DNA of 64,000 bases from Bacillota bacterium (GTDB lineage: Bacteria > Bacillota > Clostridia > Christensenellales > CAG-138): the NCBI GenBank assembly GCA_023390655.1, contig JAEWCL010000018.1, forward strand, positions 92,323-156,322, given 5' to 3'. Numbering within the stretch: position 1 is the first letter of the stretch; every line of letters starts with the position of its first letter. The notes beneath the pieces were generated by a model, which was not told the origin of the DNA, did no database searches, and saw only the letters and a program-made list of their open reading frames with translations. This document shows positions 1 to 8,322 of this stretch, in pieces. Made by a program: the position numbers and the translations under genes.

Positions 1-145
1 GCTTGTCCGCCGCATCCTCGGGGCTTGTGATGGCGGTCAGGTTCGTTTTTTCGTTGCCCTTGACGAGCAATGTAAAATAAAGCGCAAGCTGTTCCCGCTG
101 GGTGTCGCTCAACTGGGGCAGTTTTTCTTGAAGCAGTGTCAGCAT
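1..145 (-). CDS. rsmG: RsmG, 16S rRNA (guanine-N7) methyltransferase, N-terminal fragment
   Basis: Only the first 48 codons are in the window; the rest lies beyond its left edge. The reading begins MLTLLQEKLPQLS and contains NEKTNLTAI, the conserved N-terminal segment of RsmG (GidB), which methylates G527 of 16S rRNA using S-adenosylmethionine. The start codon overlaps the mnmG stop by seven bases (ATGCTGA arrangement), so the two are almost certainly translationally coupled. The mnmG-rsmG order is the usual one in Firmicutes. The SAM-binding core cannot be seen here. Confidence 0.85.
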   Translation of the reverse strand, partial: MLTLLQEKLPQLSDTQREQLALYFTLLVKGNEKTNLTAITSPEDAADK

Positions 146-2016
146 GCGCTGCCCTCCTGCGCTTTTTTCCAAACCAGCAGCACCGCAACGTCCGCTGGGG
201 AAACGCCGGGGATACGCGCGGCCTGGCCGATGTTCTGCGGCTTGCGCTTTTGGAGCTTCTGGCGTGCTTCGATCCGCAGGCCGGAAATGGCAAGGTAATC
301 GACGTCCTGTGAGAGCGCGGCATCCTCAAGCGTGCGCACGCGTTCCACCTGCGCATACTGCTTCTGGATGTAGCCGTCATAGCGCGCGGCAAGCTCGACC
401 TGTTCGAGCGCGTCCGGCGCAAGCTGCGGCAGCGTATCGTAGAGTGCCAGCAACTCCGTATAGCGGATGTTCTGGCGCTTCAATAGATCAAACAGCGGGA
501 TGCCTGTCTTTACGGCAGGCTCACCTTTTTCTGATAGATAGGCGTTCAAGCGTTCCTCCGGCGGGGCAACGCGCTTCAATGCTTCCATCGCGCGGGCAAT
601 ACCTTCCTGCTTCTTCATCAGCGTGTCATAGCGCGCGTCCGTAATCAGGCCTGTGCGCTTTGCAAGCTCTGTCAGCCTCAGGTCGGCGTTGTCCTGCCGC
701 AGGAGGAGGCGGTATTCGGCGCGGGAGGTCATCATGCGGTAGGGCTCGTCCACGCCCTTGGTGGTCAGATCGTCCGCCAGCACGCCGATATACGCGTCCG
801 CGCGCGTCAACAGGAGCGGTTCGTCCCCGCGCAGGTACAGGCCCGCGTTGATAGCGGCATACAAGCCCTGGGCCGCCGCTTCCTCATAGCCGGAGGTGCC
901 GTTGATCTGCCCGGCAAAGTACAGGCCGGGGATGCCTTTTGCGCCAAGGCAGGCGTCAAGCGCGGTGGGATCGATACAATCATATTCAATGGCGTAGCCG
1001 GGGCGCGTCATCTCGCAACGCTCCAGTCCTTCGATGGTGCGCAGCATCTTTAGCTGCACATCGGCGGGGAGCGAGGTGCTCATGCCCTGCACGTATGTTT
1101 CGTTTGTGGTGCGGCCTTCGGGCTCTACAAAAATCTGGTGGCGCTCCTTGTCCGCAAAGCGGACGACCTTATCCTCAATAGAGGGGCAATATCTTGCGCC
1201 CGTTCCCTCGATCACGCCCGCGTACATCGGGGAGCGGTGGAGATTGCTGCGGATCACTTCATGCGTCGCCGCATTGGTATAGGTCAGGTAGCAGGGCGTC
1301 TGCTTGAAATCGCGTTCCGGCGTGAGGAAGGAGAACGCGGGCATGGGGATATCGCCCTCCTGCACCTGCATCTTTTCATAATCAAGACTCCTGCCGTTGA
1401 GCCGCGCGGGCGTGCCGGTCTTAAACCGGCGCAAAGAAAACCCGAGTGAGAGCAGCGCACCTGAAAGCGCGGTTGCGCGCATCAGGCCTGCCGGGCCGCT
1501 TTCCTGCTGCCATTCGCCGATGAGGATGCGGCTCTTCAAATAGACGCCGGTGCATACGACCACCGCGCGGCAGTTGATTTTCGCGCCGCTCGCTGTGAGG
1601 ATGGCACAAACCTGGCCGTGCGCCGTCAAAATCTCGCTGCACTCGCCCTGCATCAGCGTGAGGCCTTCCGTTTCTTCAAGCGTGCGCTTCATACGCTCAT
1701 GGTAGCGGCGTTTGTCCATCTGCGCGCGCAGGGAATGCACGGCAGGACCCTTGCCCAAATTGAGCATACGGATCTGGATGAACGTATCATCCGCGGCAAG
1801 GCCCATTTCACCGCCCAGGGCGTCCACCTCACGCACGAGATGGCCCTTGCTGGTACCGCCGATGGCGGGATTGCACGGCATGAGGCCGATGCTGTCCAAA
1901 TTCAGCGTGAGCAGCAGTGTGGAGCGGCCCATGCGCGCAAGCGCAAGCGCAGCTTCACAGCCCGCGTGTCCGCCGCCGATGACAACGGCATCATACGTGC
2001 CCGCATCAAAATACAT
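139..2016 (-). CDS. mnmG: MnmG (GidA), tRNA uridine-34 carboxymethylaminomethyl-modifying FAD enzyme
   Basis: This 625-residue protein matches the usual MnmG length. It starts with the FAD dinucleotide-binding motif VIGGGHAGCEAA near residue 12, followed by the family signatures LMPCNPAIGG and GGEMG. With MnmE it installs the cm(n)m5 group on U34 of certain tRNAs. The reading frame is open far upstream, but the start at 2016 is preferred: it has GGAGGTGG six bases upstream, and the upstream codons do not look like protein of this family. It is coupled to rsmG downstream on the same strand. No clear promoter was identified upstream. Confidence 0.96.
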   Translation of the reverse strand: MYFDAGTYDAVVIGGGHAGCEAALALARMGRSTLLLTLNLDSIGLMPCNPAIGGTSKGHLVREVDALGGEMGLAADDTFIQIRMLNLGKGPAVHSLRAQMDKRRYHERMKRTLEETEGLTLMQGECSEILTAHGQVCAILTASGAKINCRAVVVCTGVYLKSRILIGEWQQESGPAGLMRATALSGALLSLGFSLRRFKTGTPARLNGRSLDYEKMQVQEGDIPMPAFSFLTPERDFKQTPCYLTYTNAATHEVIRSNLHRSPMYAGVIEGTGARYCPSIEDKVVRFADKERHQIFVEPEGRTTNETYVQGMSTSLPADVQLKMLRTIEGLERCEMTRPGYAIEYDCIDPTALDACLGAKGIPGLYFAGQINGTSGYEEAAAQGLYAAINAGLYLRGDEPLLLTRADAYIGVLADDLTTKGVDEPYRMMTSRAEYRLLLRQDNADLRLTELAKRTGLITDARYDTLMKKQEGIARAMEALKRVAPPEERLNAYLSEKGEPAVKTGIPLFDLLKRQNIRYTELLALYDTLPQLAPDALEQVELAARYDGYIQKQYAQVERVRTLEDAALSQDVDYLAISGLRIEARQKLQKRKPQNIGQAARIPGVSPADVAVLLVWKKAQEGSAC

Positions 2017-2192
2017 GGTTACCCCACCTCCTGTTCCGCCATATGTAGTGCCTGTCATCAAAAAGCACAGCAATGAGTATAGCAGAAAGGGGTGGTTTTC
2101 ACAAGAAATATCCCGCTTGCGGCATCCTTCGGGTACCTGCCGGCAGGGAGACGCTGTAAAAGGGTGGATGATTCTCCAATCATCGCAGCAGA

Positions 2193-2231
2193 TTGACAGA
2201 TGCAGGCTATGACAGTATAATACTGTCATAG
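2193..2231 (+). promoter_or_regulatory. malQ promoter with a palindromic operator over the -10 box
   Basis: TTGACA at 2193-2198 and TATAAT at 2216-2221 are both perfect consensus hexamers, separated by exactly 17 bp. A perfect palindrome spans 2207-2231: arm CTATGACAGTAT, one central A, then the inverted arm. It covers the -10 box, so a bound dimeric repressor would block RNA polymerase. The leader to malQ is about 260 nt. The rest of 2017-2488 holds no gene that I can support. Confidence 0.85.
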
Positions 2232-2488
2232 AAGCGTCGGAAACGTTTGCGGTGTCTGCCGTTGTTTTGTGGCAGCTGCCGTACGAACAAGATTGCATGT
2301 TCATCCGGCGCATTGCTGTTGCAGACCTGGCTGCTGTCGTGCACAGGGCGAGCCCCTTGCATGGCATGGTCTGATGCCCGTCGAACGTTGCCCCTGCGCC
2401 GCCCGCGTCTTCCGATTCGGGCGGTGCCACCGTTTTGGGGTATTTCTTCTTGATCTGCTTTTGTTGCCGGAATGGATGGAGGGCCTTT

Positions 2489-3961
2489 ATGCGCGCAAGC
2501 GGCATTTTACTGCACATCACATCGCTTCCTTCGCCCTTTGGGATCGGTACGCTTGGGCGCGAGGCGTATGCCTTTGCGGATTTTCTATTTAGCGCGGGGC
2601 AGCGCTACTGGCAGATGCTGCCCACTGGTCCTACCAGCTACGGAGACTCCCCTTACCAGTCCTTTTCCGCGTTTGCGGGAAACCCGTTTTTTATCGATCT
2701 GGTGCAACTGAAGGAACAGGGCCTGCTGACACAGGAAGAATTGGAAGCTGCCTTTTGGGGAAATGACCCGCGGCAGGTGGATTACAGCGCCGTTTACGAG
2801 GCGCGCCTGCCGCTGTTAAAAAAAACGTTCGGCAGAATAGACAGCACCATGCAGGCGGCGCTTGATGGGTTTATAGACGGGCAGGCGTCCTGGCTCCCGG
2901 ATTATGCGCTGTTTATGGCGCTCAAAGCGCAGTTTGGGATGCGCGCGTGGACAGACTGGCCGGAGGAACTCCGTCTGCGCAAGGAGGAGGCGCTTTCCCA
3001 TTACCGGGCGCTGCTATCTGAGGAAATTAGGTTCTTTTCCTTTGTACAGCTCCTGTTTTTCCAGCAGTGGGATGCGCTCAAGGCGCATTGCGCGTCGCGC
3101 GGGATCAAGCTCATCGGCGATCTTCCCATCTATGTGGCGATGGACTCCGCGGACGTCTGGGCCAGTCCGCAGCATTTTCAGCTGGACGAGGCGCGTATGC
3201 CCATCCAGGTGGCGGGCGTCCCGCCCGATTATTTTTCGGCGGACGGACAGCTTTGGGGCAACCCGCTCTATGACTGGGCTGCTATGGAGCAGGACGGCTT
3301 TGCCTGGTGGATGCGGCGTATCGCCGCGAGCGCCAAAATGTTTGACGTGCTGCGCATCGATCATTTCCGGGGCTTGTCGAGCTACTGGAGCGTCCCCTAT
3401 GGCGAAGCGACCGCGCGCAATGGCGTTTGGCGCAAGGGGCCGGGGCGCGCGTTTATCGATGCGCTCAAGCTCAATTTTCCCGCGTTCCCGATCCTTGCGG
3501 AGGATCTTGGCGAGCCGGCGGAAGATGTCTATGCGCTCATGGCGTATGCGGGCTACCCCGGCATGCGCGTGCTGCAGTTCGCGTTTGACGCGCTCTCTGA
3601 GGACAGCTACCAGCCGCACACCTATCCGACACGCTGCGTTTGCTATACCGGCACGCACGATAACGATACCGTAACGGGCTGGCTCAAAAACGGCGATCCG
3701 GAGGCGGTAGGGTATGCGGTGGATTATTTTGGCCTTAACGCGCGCGAAGGGCTCAATTGGGGCTTTTTGCGCGGCGGTATGTCTTCCGTGGCGGAGCTGT
3801 TCATCGCCCAGATGCAGGATTATCTCGGATTGGATACGTCTGCGCGCATGAACATGCCGAGCACTACCGGCTGCAACTGGTGCTGGCGGATGCTGCCAGG
3901 AGAAGCGGATGATGCGCTTGCACAGCGGATCACGCGTATGACAAGGATGTACGGGAGATAA
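2489..3961 (+). CDS. malQ: 4-alpha-glucanotransferase (amylomaltase, GH77)
   Basis: The 490-residue protein is the short bacterial GH77 form. It begins RASGILLHITSLPSPFGIG and contains GDSPYQSFSAFAGNP, IGDLPIYVA(M)D, the nucleophile region VLRIDHFRG and the acid/base segment ILAEDLG; CYTGTHDNDT is also typical. MalQ transfers glucan segments between alpha-1,4 chains and acts with the glycogen genes downstream. The start at 2489 has GGATGGAGGG just upstream; a longer in-frame extension is rejected because the family starts here. It is transcribed alone from the promoter at 2193-2231 and ends at a terminator shared with the convergent DeoR gene. Confidence 0.95.
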   Translation: MRASGILLHITSLPSPFGIGTLGREAYAFADFLFSAGQRYWQMLPTGPTSYGDSPYQSFSAFAGNPFFIDLVQLKEQGLLTQEELEAAFWGNDPRQVDYSAVYEARLPLLKKTFGRIDSTMQAALDGFIDGQASWLPDYALFMALKAQFGMRAWTDWPEELRLRKEEALSHYRALLSEEIRFFSFVQLLFFQQWDALKAHCASRGIKLIGDLPIYVAMDSADVWASPQHFQLDEARMPIQVAGVPPDYFSADGQLWGNPLYDWAAMEQDGFAWWMRRIAASAKMFDVLRIDHFRGLSSYWSVPYGEATARNGVWRKGPGRAFIDALKLNFPAFPILAEDLGEPAEDVYALMAYAGYPGMRVLQFAFDALSEDSYQPHTYPTRCVCYTGTHDNDTVTGWLKNGDPEAVGYAVDYFGLNAREGLNWGFLRGGMSSVAELFIAQMQDYLGLDTSARMNMPSTTGCNWCWRMLPGEADDALAQRITRMTRMYGR

Positions 3962-4014
3962 GCGTTGCAATCCTGATTATAAATAAGTCAGAGAGATTAA
4001 TGGCTAATAAAGAA

Positions 4015-4041
4015 AAAGCCGGAAGCGATGCTTCCGGCTTT
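4015..4041. terminator. Bidirectional intrinsic terminator between malQ and the DeoR gene
   Basis: Perfect 12-bp arms (AAAGCCGGAAGC and its complement) flank the three-base loop GAT. On the minus strand the stem is followed by a strong T run, so it best terminates the DeoR gene; on the plus strand TTTCTGTTG follows and could stop malQ transcripts. Confidence 0.85.
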
Positions 4042-4056
4042 CTGTTGTATAAAAGG

Positions 4057-4830
4057 TCATTCCCCGCCTGCGACCACAACCTGCACGCCGTGCTTTTCCG
4101 CTTCCTGCAGGAGGTCAATGGGAGGTTTGGCATCCGTGACCAGCGCGTGAATGTCCGCAAGCGTCGCAAACGTGAAGGGGAGAGAGCGCCCGAGCTTGGA
4201 GTGGTCCATCAGCATAATGACGCGGGACGCCTTTTCGATTACCTTGCGTTTTAACTGCCGTTCACTGAAGGAGCCCGAGGTAAACCCGCCGGTGAGCGAA
4301 TAGCCGGAGGTCGCCATCAGCGCCGTGTCGATGTTGACCTGGTCTAAAAACGATTCCGCCTGCGGGCCGGAAAAGGAAAGCGTGTTGCCGCTGATCTGCC
4401 CGCCTACGGAAATCACATTGCAGCTGCGCCGCTGGGAAAGCTCGATGGCAATATTCGCGCCGCTTGTGATGATGGTAAAGTGCTGGTCCGGCAGCAGCTT
4501 TGCTACCCCCATCAGCGTGCTTCCCGCATCCATATAAATGGCGTGGCTCGTCTGCACAAACTGCACCGCGGCGCGGGCGATGGCGCGCTTTTCCGCCGTA
4601 TGCTCCTGCGCGCGCTGGCTGTACAATCCTTCAATATCGGGCTGGATGGAGCGCATGGAAATGGCGCCCCCGCGCGTGCGGCGGATGGAGCCTTCCTGCT
4701 CCAGATAGTTGAGGTCGCGCCAGAGCGTCATGCTCGAGCAACCGCCGCAAAGCTCCAGAAGCTCGGCTACGGTGGCTTCGCCGTGGATATCGATATAATC
4801 CCTGATCTGTGCACGGCGTTCATTGAGCAT
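4057..4830 (-). CDS. DeoR-family transcriptional regulator
   Basis: The 257-residue protein has an N-terminal winged helix-turn-helix (residues 1-57: RAQIRDYIDIHGEATVAELL, then a recognition helix and the wing RRTRGGA). A DeoR C-terminal sensor domain follows, with MDAGSTLMGVAKLL, TIITSGANIA and VISVGGQIS. Such regulators usually bind a phosphorylated sugar or sugar intermediate. It lies between malQ and other genes and converges on malQ, so it is a candidate ligand-responsive regulator of local carbohydrate genes; no target is proved. GGAGG precedes the ATG. Confidence 0.9.
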   Translation of the reverse strand: MLNERRAQIRDYIDIHGEATVAELLELCGGCSSMTLWRDLNYLEQEGSIRRTRGGAISMRSIQPDIEGLYSQRAQEHTAEKRAIARAAVQFVQTSHAIYMDAGSTLMGVAKLLPDQHFTIITSGANIAIELSQRRSCNVISVGGQISGNTLSFSGPQAESFLDQVNIDTALMATSGYSLTGGFTSGSFSERQLKRKVIEKASRVIMLMDHSKLGRSLPFTFATLADIHALVTDAKPPIDLLQEAEKHGVQVVVAGGE

Positions 4831-4864
4831 AGCGCATCCTCCAGAAGGTCAAATCTCTATGCTT

Positions 4865-4893
4865 AGTATACGCCAGATGATGGGATATAACAA
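4865..4893 (-). promoter_or_regulatory. Promoter of the DeoR-family gene
   Basis: Read on the minus strand, TTGTTA (4888-4893) and TATACT (4865-4870) are separated by 17 bp, about 35 bp upstream of the start codon. The -35 box sits inside a short inverted repeat, TAACA/TGTTA (4888-4904), which could be an autoregulatory site. Confidence 0.6.
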
Positions 4894-4971
4894 GCGATAT
4901 GTTACTAAATTAACAGGTTATGTTGGTTTCCGGCACGATCATATCAGCCCAATGGAGCGCCTGGAGCAGGC

Positions 4972-5337
4972 TCAGACGCGTATGACGGACGCCCCGAAAG
5001 GCAGCAGCGCAAGCTTTGCAAGCTTGAAACACTGCATACCGAACGGAATGCCCACAATGGTGATGCAGAACACAAGGCCGATCACCGCGTGGATGATGGC
5101 AAGCTCCGCGCCGGTGAGAACAATCCACAGGATGTTTACAAGCAGCGAGCCCGCGCCGGTGCTGTAGAGGATGTCCTTCCCGAAAGGGAAGAACGCAAGC
5201 TTCGCAAATTTGAAGCACTGGACGCCCCAGGGGATGCCGATGATGGTGATGCACCAGAAAATACCGGCGATTGTCCAGCACAGGCCCAGCACGATGCCGC
5301 CCAGCAAAAACCATAGGAGATTTCCCAATATCCGCAC
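4972..5337 (-). CDS. YccF-family (DUF307) membrane protein
   Basis: A 121-residue integral membrane protein built from two similar halves. Each half has a hydrophobic helix followed by a G(I)P(W/F)G motif and a CFKxAKLAxxPFG motif (ITIIGIPWGVQCFKFAKLAF, then ITIVGIPFGMQCFKLAKLAL). This is the duplicated domain of the YccF family, whose function is unknown. The start is GTG at 5337, preceded by GGAGG at good spacing. It stands alone between the DeoR gene and the divergent desulfoferrodoxin gene. Confidence 0.88.
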   Translation of the reverse strand: MRILGNLLWFLLGGIVLGLCWTIAGIFWCITIIGIPWGVQCFKFAKLAFFPFGKDILYSTGAGSLLVNILWIVLTGAELAIIHAVIGLVFCITIVGIPFGMQCFKLAKLALLPFGASVIRV

Positions 5338-5417
5338 GCGTTGCCTCCGGATGACGTTTTTTTACATGGTAGCGGAATTCGGGGATACGTGCAACATAAA
5401 TTATGTATATGGGGTGT

Positions 5418-5444
5418 TTGACATGCTGCTTTGCGCTGTATAAT
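5418..5444 (+). promoter_or_regulatory. Probable desulfoferrodoxin promoter
   Basis: TTGACA (5418-5423) and TATAAT (5439-5444) are both perfect hexamers but only 15 bp apart, shorter than the optimum. GTTTGA two bases upstream gives 17 bp spacing. The start codon lies about 62 bp downstream with GGAGG in between. Confidence 0.6.
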
Positions 5445-5506
5445 AAAATATCTGTGTAAAATATAGGCCTGTTCGGGCAAAAAACAAAACGGAGGACAGA
5501 AAGATT

Positions 5507-5890
5507 ATGAAGGAATTGAAGTTTTTTCGCTGTAAACATTGCGGCAATTTTGCGATGATGCTCCACGCTTCCGGCGCTCCCATGACCTGCTGCGGCGAGC
5601 AGATGCATGAAGTTGTCGCCAACACCACCGAGGCCGCAACCGAAAAGCATATTCCGGTTGTCACGGTGGATGGCGATACCGTCACGGTAGCGGTGGGCTC
5701 CGTGCTGCATCCGATGGTGGAAGAGCACTTCATCCAGTGGATCTACCTTGAAACCGATGCGGGCGGGCAGCTCAAATACCTCGCGCCCGGTGAAACGCCC
5801 ACTGCAACCTTCAAACTGGCCGACGGTGTGAAGGCGGTTGCCGCATACGAATACTGCAACCTCCACGGGCTCTGGAAGGCCGCGCTGTAA
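5507..5890 (+). CDS. dfx: Desulfoferrodoxin (2Fe-type superoxide reductase)
   Basis: This 127-residue protein has two iron centres. The desulforedoxin centre has ligands Cys9, Cys12, Cys28 and Cys29. The catalytic neelaredoxin domain has His48 (EKHIPV), the two histidines of HPMVEEHFIQW, and a C-terminal Cys-x-x-His (CNLHGLW). It reduces superoxide to hydrogen peroxide without making oxygen, as expected in an anaerobe, using electrons from rubredoxin or similar donors. It is a single-gene unit with its own promoter and a strong terminator. The window also encodes a Cu/Zn SOD-like protein at 29.6 kb. Confidence 0.97.
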   Translation: MKELKFFRCKHCGNFAMMLHASGAPMTCCGEQMHEVVANTTEAATEKHIPVVTVDGDTVTVAVGSVLHPMVEEHFIQWIYLETDAGGQLKYLAPGETPTATFKLADGVKAVAAYEYCNLHGLWKAAL

Positions 5891-5917
5891 CCCGCGCTTT
5901 TTCAAAATGATAGCAAA

Positions 5918-5957
5918 AGCTCCGCGCGGGAAACGGGACGGCGCGGAGCTTTTTTTG
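5918..5957 (+). terminator. Intrinsic terminator after desulfoferrodoxin
   Basis: The arms AGCTCCGCGC and GCGCGGAGCT form a perfect 10-bp stem with a 13-base loop, followed directly by seven T residues. Confidence 0.92.
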
Positions 5958-6072
5958 CTGCCACGTTGCCTCCAACGTATCCGTTTGCCAATGCACCCAA
6001 AGCACGCAGAACAACGCCTGGAGGAGATACATAAGTTTTACAATATTCGGAAGCGGATGCCACACTGGGCTA

Positions 6073-6101
6073 TTGCGGGTTTTTTATACATAAGGTATAA
6101 T
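6073..6101 (+). promoter_or_regulatory. Candidate glg operon promoter with a long leader
   Basis: TTGCGG (6073-6078), a 17-bp spacer and a perfect TATAAT (6096-6101) form a credible sigma-A promoter. The first glgB codon is about 260 nt downstream, so the transcript would carry a long untranslated leader (about 6108-6362). I see no convincing gene or riboswitch in that leader. A weaker TATGAT at about 6270 could be a second start. Confidence 0.55.
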
Positions 6102-6362
6102 TAAAGGCAAGAAGTCAAATCGGTGTTCTTCATTTATCTGGTAGCATTCCGTGCTGTGTTCATCCGTTTCTGACTGCTGGGCCGTATCTCGCTTGACGGC
6201 AGCCGCGCGTGCGTTGTTCTTTTTCTTCTTTAGCTGCGGGCACTTCATTCGGGACGTATTCGATGGTATGATAAGTTCAGAAATTTCCATCCGCCTACAT
6301 GGATTACCGTGGCGGTACTTTTTCTATACGTTTTATTGATTGGTATATGGGAGGTGGGTTCC

Positions 6363-8240
6363 GTGGCAACTGAGCGGGAGCTGACTGCGCTTTATTTTTT
6401 CAATACCGGGGAAAGCGCCTGTGCGTATGAAACCATGGGCGCGCATCCTCTTTCAGATGGCGGCTGGCGTTTTCTTGTATGGGCGCCCAATGCGCGCGCG
6501 GTGCATGTCGCGGGCAGCTTCAACGGGTTTGATCCTGCCGCGGTTCCCATGCAGCCCATCGGGGAAACCGGCGTTTGGGAGGCAGCGGTTGCTTCGGCCA
6601 AGCGCGGGGATACGTATAAATACGCAATCACCGCAAAGGACGGCACGCTCTACTGGCGCACGGACCCTTACGCCACCCGCGCGGAGGAACGCCCGGGCAC
6701 GGCTTCCGTGCTTTGGGGCATTCCCACCCATCAGTGGGGGGATGCGGCCTATTATGAAGAGAAGAGGGGGAAAGACCCCTATCGGGAGCCCATGAATATC
6801 TATGAAGTGCATCTGGGTTCCTTCCGGCAGGGACTATCTTACCGCCAGCTTGCCGAGGAATTGGTGGACTATGCGGCGGATATGGGTTATACGCACATTG
6901 AGCTGCTGCCGATTACGGAGTATCCGCTTGATATGAGCTGGGGCTACCAGGTGACGGGCTACTATGCCGCAACCAACCGGTACGGCACGCCTGAGGACCT
7001 GATGTATTTTGTGGATCAGGCGCATCAAAAGGGATTGGGCGTTCTGTTAGACTGGGTGAGCGCGCATTTCCCGCGTGACGCGCACGGCTTAAGGCTCTAT
7101 GACGGTACGCCGCTCTATGAGCCGGACGATCCGCGCCGCAACGAGCAGCCGCAGTGGGGCACCATGCTCTTCGATTATGGCCGCACGCAGGTGCAGAGCT
7201 TTTTGCTGTCCAATGCGTTCTATTTCCTCAAAGAATTTCATTTTGACGGGCTTCGGGTGGATGCGGTGAGCTGCATGCTCTACCACGACTATGGACGCGC
7301 GGGCACGGGCTGGGTGTCCAATGTCTATGGCGGGCGCGAAAACCTCGAAGCCATCGCGTTTTTAAGGAAGCTGACCGCAAGGCTCAGGAGCGAATGGCCA
7401 AATGGGGAGCGGCTTTTGATTGCGGAAGAAAGCACCTCCTTCCCCTATGTTACAAAGCCTGCGGAAGAGGGCGGCTTGGGCTTCCATTTCAAATGGAATA
7501 TGGGCTGGATGAACGATACGCTTTCCTATATGGAAAAGGATCCCATCCACCGGAAATGGCACCATGACAAGCTGACGTTTTCTCTCTGCTATGCGTTTTC
7601 AGAGCACTATGTGCTGCCGTTTTCCCATGACGAGGTGGTGCACGGCAAGCATTCCATGCTCGATAAAATGCCGGGGGATTACTGGCGCAAGTTCGCGCAG
7701 CTCCGGCTGACGTTTGCCTATCAGTTTGCGCATCCGGGCAAGAAACTCAATTTCATGGGCAATGAATTCGGGCAGTTTATTGAGTGGCGCTACGGCGAAA
7801 GCCTGGACTGGCTGCTGCTGGACTATCCCATGCACCGCGGCATGCAGGCGTATTCCCGCGCGCTTAACCAGTTCTATAAAAGCACCCCGGCGCTCTATGC
7901 ATGCGATGGCGGATGGGACGGCTTTGAGTGGGCGAGTGTGGACGACGGCGTGCATTCCGTTGTGTCATTCTTCCGGCGGGACGGTGAGGGCAATGCGCTC
8001 CTGTGCGCGTTCAATTTTACGCCCGCACCATGGGAGAATTATGTGCTGCCCGTCACGCTGCATGCACAATTGCACGAGGTATTCTCAAGCGATGCGCAGG
8101 CGCACGGCGGCACGGGCGATTGGCACAACACGGACCCGCTTGTTTGTGCCGGGAAGCCGAAGCTCAGGCTTCCGCCGCTTGGCGCGGTGTTCTTCCGGGT
8201 GGAAGAGATCGCGCAGGAAGGGCAGAGCGCAGCCACATAA
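6363..8240 (+). CDS. glgB: 1,4-alpha-glucan branching enzyme (GH13)
   Basis: The 625-residue protein begins with an N-terminal CBM48/early-set domain (WRFLVWAPNARAVHVAGSFN). The GH13 barrel follows: GYTHIELLPITEYP, the nucleophile in FDGLRVDAVSCMLYHDYGR, the acid/base Glu in LLIAEESTSFP, and LPFSHDEVVHG. It cuts alpha-1,4 chains and re-joins them as alpha-1,6 branches in glycogen. The start is GTG at 6363 behind GGGAGGTGGG; upstream in-frame codons form an unlikely hydrophobic leader and are rejected. It is first in the glgB-glgC-glgD operon, with 82 bases before glgC. Confidence 0.96.
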   Translation: MATERELTALYFFNTGESACAYETMGAHPLSDGGWRFLVWAPNARAVHVAGSFNGFDPAAVPMQPIGETGVWEAAVASAKRGDTYKYAITAKDGTLYWRTDPYATRAEERPGTASVLWGIPTHQWGDAAYYEEKRGKDPYREPMNIYEVHLGSFRQGLSYRQLAEELVDYAADMGYTHIELLPITEYPLDMSWGYQVTGYYAATNRYGTPEDLMYFVDQAHQKGLGVLLDWVSAHFPRDAHGLRLYDGTPLYEPDDPRRNEQPQWGTMLFDYGRTQVQSFLLSNAFYFLKEFHFDGLRVDAVSCMLYHDYGRAGTGWVSNVYGGRENLEAIAFLRKLTARLRSEWPNGERLLIAEESTSFPYVTKPAEEGGLGFHFKWNMGWMNDTLSYMEKDPIHRKWHHDKLTFSLCYAFSEHYVLPFSHDEVVHGKHSMLDKMPGDYWRKFAQLRLTFAYQFAHPGKKLNFMGNEFGQFIEWRYGESLDWLLLDYPMHRGMQAYSRALNQFYKSTPALYACDGGWDGFEWASVDDGVHSVVSFFRRDGEGNALLCAFNFTPAPWENYVLPVTLHAQLHEVFSSDAQAHGGTGDWHNTDPLVCAGKPKLRLPPLGAVFFRVEEIAQEGQSAAT

Positions 8241-8322
8241 CGCTGCTTTCCACGGCATTGGGCCGATTTATAAAGTTTTGTTCCACAATATCCCATTGCG
8301 AAGGCAAAAAGGAGGATGCGCA

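Noticed and set aside
2017..2520. 168-codon in-frame extension upstream of mnmG
   Set aside because: Lacks any MnmG similarity and a ribosome site; the start at 2016 has an ideal GGAGGTGG and fits the family N-terminus.
6084..6290. 68-residue minus-strand frame in the glgB leader
   Set aside because: Polar, Lys-rich, no ribosome site; lies in the leader of the glg operon.
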